A stretch of DNA of 64,000 bases from Microbacterium sp. 1.5R (GTDB lineage: Bacteria; Actinomycetota; Actinomycetes; Actinomycetales; Microbacteriaceae), in contig NZ_CP018151.1 of assembly GCF_001889265.1 (NCBI RefSeq), positions 496,001 to 560,000 of the forward strand, given 5' to 3'. Position numbers and translations under genes: made by a program. Under the pieces are notes generated by a model. It worked only from the letters and a program-made list of their open reading frames with translations. It did no database searches and was not told the DNA's origin. This document shows, in pieces, positions 60,041 to 64,000 of this stretch; within the stretch, counting starts at the first letter, position 1, and the number at the start of each line of letters is the position of its first letter.

Positions 60041-61501
60041 TCACCGCGCGGTCTTGGCCGAAGCGTCCTTCTCGGTCTTCTTCTTGGAGGCGGCCTGCTT
60101 CTCGGACGAGCGGGTCTCCGGTACCTTCTTCTCGGTGGCGGGCTCGGCGGGCTCGGCATCCTCGTAGTAGCTCGAGGAGGAGTGCTCCGGCGGAACCGCG
60201 TTCAGCACGAAGCCGATGACGCGGGCGCCGGCACCGGTGAGAGTCTCGACGGCCCTGCGCAGCGACTGGCGACGTGTGACCTTGTATCGACCCACCAGGA
60301 GGCTCGCGCCCGAGGCGCGGGCGAGCGTGAGCGTGTCGCTCACCGGAAGCACCGGCGCGGAATCGACGACCACGAAGTCGTAGTGCTCGCGCACCTCGCG
60401 GAGCAGATCCTGCATAGCCGTGGAGCTCACGATCTCGGTCGGGTTGGGCGGACGCAGTCCACTGGTCAGCACATCGATGTTCCTGGTGCCCCAGTTCTGG
60501 ATGGAATCCGCGAGGGATGCCTGGTGCGTGAGGGCAGTGGTCAGGCCCACCGATCCGTCGAGTCCGCAGGCTTCTGCGATCCGGGGGCGGCGCAGGTCCG
60601 CGTCGATCAGGAGCACCCGGGGGCGGCGCTCGGCGAGCGCGAGCGTGAGGTTCACCGCGGTGGTCGTCTTCCCCTCACCCGCGAACGCCGAGGACACGAC
60701 GACCATGCGGAGGTCTCCGTCGATGTCCGCGAAGTCGAGGCTGGCGGCAAGGCGACGATACGCCTCGCGCGTCGAGGCGGAGGAGTCCCACTGTCCGCTG
60801 ATCGACGACCGCTGCGCACGGCGCTTGCCGCTGGGGCGGGGGATACGCCCGAGGAAGGGGATGCCGGCCGAGCGCTCAGCGTCCTCTTCGGAGCGGATGC
60901 GGGTGTCGAGCAGCTGCTTGAGGACTGCGTAGATGACGGCGAGGACGAGTCCCAGAGCCGCGCCCGTGACCGCGATCAGGCGAGTGTTGGGCGCGAAGGG
61001 GAACTTCGGCACGCTCGGCGGCGTCACCGTCGTCAGAACGATAGACGGCCTTCCCGCGGCGTCCTTGGGCGACAGGTCGCTGGTCACGTTCGCGAGCGAG
61101 TCCATGACGGCGGCTGCCGTCTCCTGGGCCTGCTCGGGATCGGTGCTGACGACGGTCAGGGTGACGATGACGGTGTTCAGCTCGACTTCCGCCGACACCG
61201 ACTCGGCCAGGCCCTCGACCGTCTTGTCGAGCTCGAGGTCTTCGATGACCGGTTCGAGCACCGCGGGTGTCGTCGCCAGGTTGGCGTAGGACTGCATGAG
61301 GCTCTGGGTGTACTGCGATCCCTGCACGAGTTCGCTCACGGTGTCGCCGCGCTGCGAGGAGACGTACGCGCTGGTCGTCGCCTCGTACTGGTCGGGCTGG
61401 ACGGTCGCGTATGCGAATCCTGCGACCCCGCCGATGACCGTCGCAGCGACGAGCAGATACCACCGGTCCCGCAGAGCCGTGAGGTAATCCTTCAGATCCA
61501 T
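60041..61501 (-). CDS. Polysaccharide co-polymerase/tyrosine autokinase (Wzc-like)
   Basis: 486 residues from the ATG at 61501. The first membrane segment (18-33), an extracytoplasmic Wzz domain (34-172) and the second segment (174-194) are followed by a BY-kinase domain: Walker A AGEGKTT (274-280), Walker A' LLIDAD (Asp300, Asp302) and Walker B VVVDSAP (Asp380). The C-terminus holds only two Tyr (445-446), then a Glu/Lys/Ser-rich tail, unlike the Tyr cluster of typical Wzc. It would control chain length with the phosphatase encoded divergently. Confidence 0.93.
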   Translation of the reverse strand: MDLKDYLTALRDRWYLLVAATVIGGVAGFAYATVQPDQYEATTSAYVSSQRGDTVSELVQGSQYTQSLMQSYANLATTPAVLEPVIEDLELDKTVEGLAESVSAEVELNTVIVTLTVVSTDPEQAQETAAAVMDSLANVTSDLSPKDAAGRPSIVLTTVTPPSVPKFPFAPNTRLIAVTGAALGLVLAVIYAVLKQLLDTRIRSEEDAERSAGIPFLGRIPRPSGKRRAQRSSISGQWDSSASTREAYRRLAASLDFADIDGDLRMVVVSSAFAGEGKTTTAVNLTLALAERRPRVLLIDADLRRPRIAEACGLDGSVGLTTALTHQASLADSIQNWGTRNIDVLTSGLRPPNPTEIVSSTAMQDLLREVREHYDFVVVDSAPVLPVSDTLTLARASGASLLVGRYKVTRRQSLRRAVETLTGAGARVIGFVLNAVPPEHSSSSYYEDAEPAEPATEKKVPETRSSEKQAASKKKTEKDASAKTAR

Positions 61502-61630
61502 GTTCTTCCCCCGTACCAAGTCCAGCTGCCTGCGATCCGTGTCGATTCGCCCCCCACAGGATTCACTCGCACAGAGCAGGCACGCAGGTGCGCTGTATAG
61601 CCTAGGGGCACCGGCATGTGAGGAGAATGA

Positions 61631-62245
61631 ATGCGGCCCGAATCGGTGCTCGCCGTCTGCGCGGCGAACGTATGCCGATCGCCGGTGATCTCGTTCCTCA
61701 TGGCTCGGGAGTTCTCGACGTTCGGCGCACCCGAGGGATCGGTGTTCGCCTCCGCGGGCGCCAGCGCGCGTGGCGGAGTGGCCGTCTGCCACACGATGCG
61801 TTCGAGGTTGACCGAACGAGCGGGCTGGTCGGACTTCGCCGAGGGATACCGCTCGGTGCGACTCGCACCGGACCACATCGATTCGGCCGAGCTCATCCTC
61901 ACCGCGACCGCGGCCGAGCGCGGCGCGGTGGCGCGCCTCCGGCCGTCGGCGCGGACGCGCACGTTCACACTGCTCGAGGCGGTCGCCCTCGCAGAGCATG
62001 CGAACGCGGCGCCGGTTCCCGCGATGGACTTCGATCTCTCGACGCTCGCCGAACTGATGAATGCGCAGCGCGGGCTCGTCGAGCCCCCGAGACCGCCGCG
62101 CTGGCGCCGGCCCGGGCCGGAGGAGGTCTTCGACATCCCCGATGCGCACACGAGCCGGGCGCGCCACGAGCGCGTCCTCCGGACTGTCGAGATGGCGTCC
62201 ACGCGTCTGGGGGCGGCCGTCAGAGCGCTCATGACAGCGCCCTGA
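61631..62245 (+). CDS. Low-molecular-weight protein tyrosine phosphatase (Wzb-like)
   Basis: 204 residues. The P-loop CAANVCR (Cys10-Arg16) follows a short strand, and FDIPDAH (Asp168, Asp171) supplies the late general-acid region. At 204 residues it is longer than typical LMW-PTPs (~150), owing to an insertion near 125-160. It would dephosphorylate the tyrosine kinase encoded divergently, the standard Wzb-Wzc pairing. AGGAGA is upstream. Confidence 0.9.
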   Translation: MRPESVLAVCAANVCRSPVISFLMAREFSTFGAPEGSVFASAGASARGGVAVCHTMRSRLTERAGWSDFAEGYRSVRLAPDHIDSAELILTATAAERGAVARLRPSARTRTFTLLEAVALAEHANAAPVPAMDFDLSTLAELMNAQRGLVEPPRPPRWRRPGPEEVFDIPDAHTSRARHERVLRTVEMASTRLGAAVRALMTAP

Positions 62246-62267
62246 CAGCGGGCGAGAGCGGAGCGGT

Positions 62268-63407
62268 TCACGTGGGGTCGACCACGTGTCCGGTCACTGT
62301 CGCCCGATACTGCTCCGGGGCGTGACGATCGAGAGCGATGCGACGCGATTCGTCGACACCCTCGCGCACCGTCGGCCACTGCTCGATGATCCGGGCGAAC
62401 GAAGCGGCGAGCGCCGAAGGATCGTCAGCGGGCACCAGCGTCGACGTGGGATAGCCCCCGGCGGCCTCGCGCAGACCGCTGCTGTCACTCGCCACCACCG
62501 GGCGGCGGGCGAGGATCCCCTCGACCGCCGTGTTGCCGAAAGGCTCGTCCACGCGCGAGGGCACGGCGAGCGCATCGGCGTCCTCGAGGAACGGCCAGAT
62601 GCTCTGATGGAAACCGGCGAAGACCACCTCGACGCCCGATTCGGCGGCGCGACGTCGCAGCTCCTCTTCGAACCACTCATACCCGGCGAAGACGGCGCCG
62701 AGGAGCGTGACCCGCACGTCGTGCCCCGAGCGCGCCAGTTCGGCCGCGGCGTCGATGACGACATCCGGCCCCTTGCGGGGGGAGAGGCGACCGATGAACA
62801 GGACTCTGAACGGACCGTCGATGTCGCGCCGGGGCGCGGCCGGGAGCTCGGGTGACGCCACGCCGTTGTACACCACCACGCTTCTGCGGGCGAGGAGCGG
62901 AAGGGCGTGCGCGATCGTGTCGAGACTGAATCGGCTGTTCACCAGCGTGCGGTGGGCAGCGAGATGCGGCAGGTACAGCACCGTGTTCACGAAGCGGTTC
63001 CCGGAAGCCTCGGCCTCATGCACGTGGCTCACGGCTCGGAGCTGGCGGAGGCGCGCCACCAGGGGCCACTGCGGGATGATGATCGTCGACACGTAGACGA
63101 CGTCCGGGCGCACTCTGCTGATCAGTCGCCAGGAAGCGCGGAGCCCCCGGAACATGTCGCGGAAGAGCGTGGGCAGGCCTCTGGGCGTGAGCAGGACCTT
63201 TCGCAACACGAGCATCGGGATGATGACGACCTCGGCGCCGGCCCTGCGAAGTTCGACATCCAGCATTCCGCGGGCCGGGAGTGCGACGACGACGCGTGCG
63301 CCGCTCTCGACGAAGCCGATGACGCTCTCGAGAAGCATCCGGTCTGAGCCGAACATCTCGGCGCCAGGATGCGCGACGAGAACGGTCCGAGAGGACGCGC
63401 CGCTCAC
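62268..63407 (-). CDS. GT4-family glycosyltransferase
   Basis: 379 residues from the GTG at 63407, which overlaps the upstream stop (GTGA); the longer frame is rejected. Late GT4 features include FIGRLSPRKGPDVVIDA, a D-ADALAVPSRVDEPFGNTAVEGILARRPVVASD segment with the EX7E-like motif, and the N-terminal glycine loop AHPGAEMFGSD. Donor and acceptor are unknown. It is coupled to the neighbouring glycosyltransferase and is probably part of repeat-unit assembly. Confidence 0.9.
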   Translation of the reverse strand: MSGASSRTVLVAHPGAEMFGSDRMLLESVIGFVESGARVVVALPARGMLDVELRRAGAEVVIIPMLVLRKVLLTPRGLPTLFRDMFRGLRASWRLISRVRPDVVYVSTIIIPQWPLVARLRQLRAVSHVHEAEASGNRFVNTVLYLPHLAAHRTLVNSRFSLDTIAHALPLLARRSVVVYNGVASPELPAAPRRDIDGPFRVLFIGRLSPRKGPDVVIDAAAELARSGHDVRVTLLGAVFAGYEWFEEELRRRAAESGVEVVFAGFHQSIWPFLEDADALAVPSRVDEPFGNTAVEGILARRPVVASDSSGLREAAGGYPTSTLVPADDPSALAASFARIIEQWPTVREGVDESRRIALDRHAPEQYRATVTGHVVDPT

Positions 63408-64000
63408 CAGTCCTCCGCCCGTCGTCTCGCGCGGCGAGCGATGCGGTGCACGCTGTGACCGGTAGAGAGCCGTCGGGCGAGGTCTTCGTAAGCGTCTGCG
63501 ACGTCGTCCCAGCGGAACACCTCCTGCGCTCGCCTCTGCGCGCGCAGGCCGCTCTCTCGCGCTGCGGAGATGTCCGCCTCGGCGCGCTCGAAGGCCGCTG
63601 CTGCGTCGTCGGGCGTCGCGAAGAACCACCCGTCGTCATGAAGGACCTCGCGGTTGAACGGCACGTCGAAGGCGATCGTCGCCGTGCCTGCGCCCATGGC
63701 CCGCAGGAGTGAAGGATTCGTGCCGCCGACCGAATGACCGTGGTCGTACGTGAGGGCATGGAAGTACAGGGCGTCGAGGAGTTCCTGGTCGTACACGCCG
63801 CCGACCAGACGGATGCGGTCGTCGCCGTGAGCTGCCTGCTGGATCTGCTCGGTGTACTCGTTGCTGTACGGGGCTGATCCGACGACGACGAGCGGGAGGG
63901 TCGCGTTGCTCCGGCGGAATCCCTCGACGATCTCGAGCACGTGGTTCTCGGGTTCGAAGCGTGCGACGACCAGGTGGTATCCGCCGGCGCGGAGGTCGAG
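63404..64000 (-). CDS. DUF1972-like/GT4 glycosyltransferase (5' part outside window)
   Basis: The frame remains open to the window edge, so only the C-terminal 198 residues are seen. The stretch GGYHLVVARFEPENHVLEIVE at the edge and HSVGGTNPSLLRAMGAGTATIAFDVPFNREV are typical of DUF1972-containing GT4 enzymes, often rhamnosyltransferases in polysaccharide clusters. It overlaps the next gene by 4 bp. The acceptor is unknown. Confidence 0.85.
   Translation of the reverse strand, partial: LDLRAGGYHLVVARFEPENHVLEIVEGFRRSNATLPLVVVGSAPYSNEYTEQIQQAAHGDDRIRLVGGVYDQELLDALYFHALTYDHGHSVGGTNPSLLRAMGAGTATIAFDVPFNREVLHDDGWFFATPDDAAAAFERAEADISAARESGLRAQRRAQEVFRWDDVADAYEDLARRLSTGHSVHRIARRARRRAEDW

Overview
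The window is high-GC DNA from an actinobacterium, most likely a Microbacteriaceae member close to Microbacterium. That placement is inferred from four things: the GC- and CGG/GCC-rich codon use, an actinobacterial type VII (ESX-like) secretion locus with EccB, EccC, EccD and mycosins, many starts that look leaderless (TANNNT about 6 nt before ATG), and a Gram-positive type of surface-polysaccharide cluster. No rRNA, tRNA, CRISPR array, prophage or insertion sequence was seen.

Region 1 (1-9.9 kb) is a tightly overlapping plus-strand run. It holds the C-terminal part of a large Ig/FnIII-like surface protein, a MoxR AAA ATPase, a DUF58 protein, a membrane transglutaminase-fold protein whose catalytic Cys and His are replaced, an FHA protein with a (QPPAP)n linker, a PP2C phosphatase and an acidic tail-anchored protein. 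No Ser/Thr kinase is present to match the two FHA proteins and the phosphatase.

Region 2 (10-27.7 kb) is the type VII secretion locus. A minus-strand arm (eccD, eccB, mycosin 1) diverges from a plus-strand arm. The plus arm carries two WXG100 proteins, an EspC-like helical protein, mycosin 2, a WXG-headed glycine-rich protein, a second EccD-like membrane protein, an RDD+FHA protein and the three-domain EccC ATPase. It ends in a four-gene cargo-like module: a small SseB-like protein, a WXG-less helical partner, a 403-aa WXG-like protein with a glycine-zipper hairpin, and a membrane protein. The 445-bp divergent control region carries a 17-bp direct repeat.

Region 3 (27.7-35.7 kb) is mostly housekeeping: a degenerate resolvase-like protein, malate dehydrogenase, a zinc metallopeptidase, proline iminopeptidase, an aldehyde dehydrogenase, a GPH-type transporter, a glutaredoxin-like protein, and a siderophore-interaction-domain protein behind a clear promoter/operator.

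Region 4 (35.2-64 kb) is a surface-polysaccharide locus. It includes a CTP-transferase, a GT2-GtrA fusion, a UDP-GlcNAc-type 6-dehydrogenase, a deacetylase, glycosyltransferases, an acyltransferase, a CDP-alcohol phosphotransferase, a Wzy-like polymerase, a Wzx-like flippase, an APH-fold kinase, a Wzc-like tyrosine kinase and a Wzb-like phosphatase. Embedded in it are a beta-helix protein and two giant paralogous secreted proteins (beta-propeller, FnIII, LamG, PKD and jelly-roll domains). These three share a recurring ~200-residue domain and have no recognisable wall anchor, so they may be polysaccharide-associated. Several start regions in this locus contain clustered TGGGGA/TGGGGT repeats, a possible shared regulatory signal.
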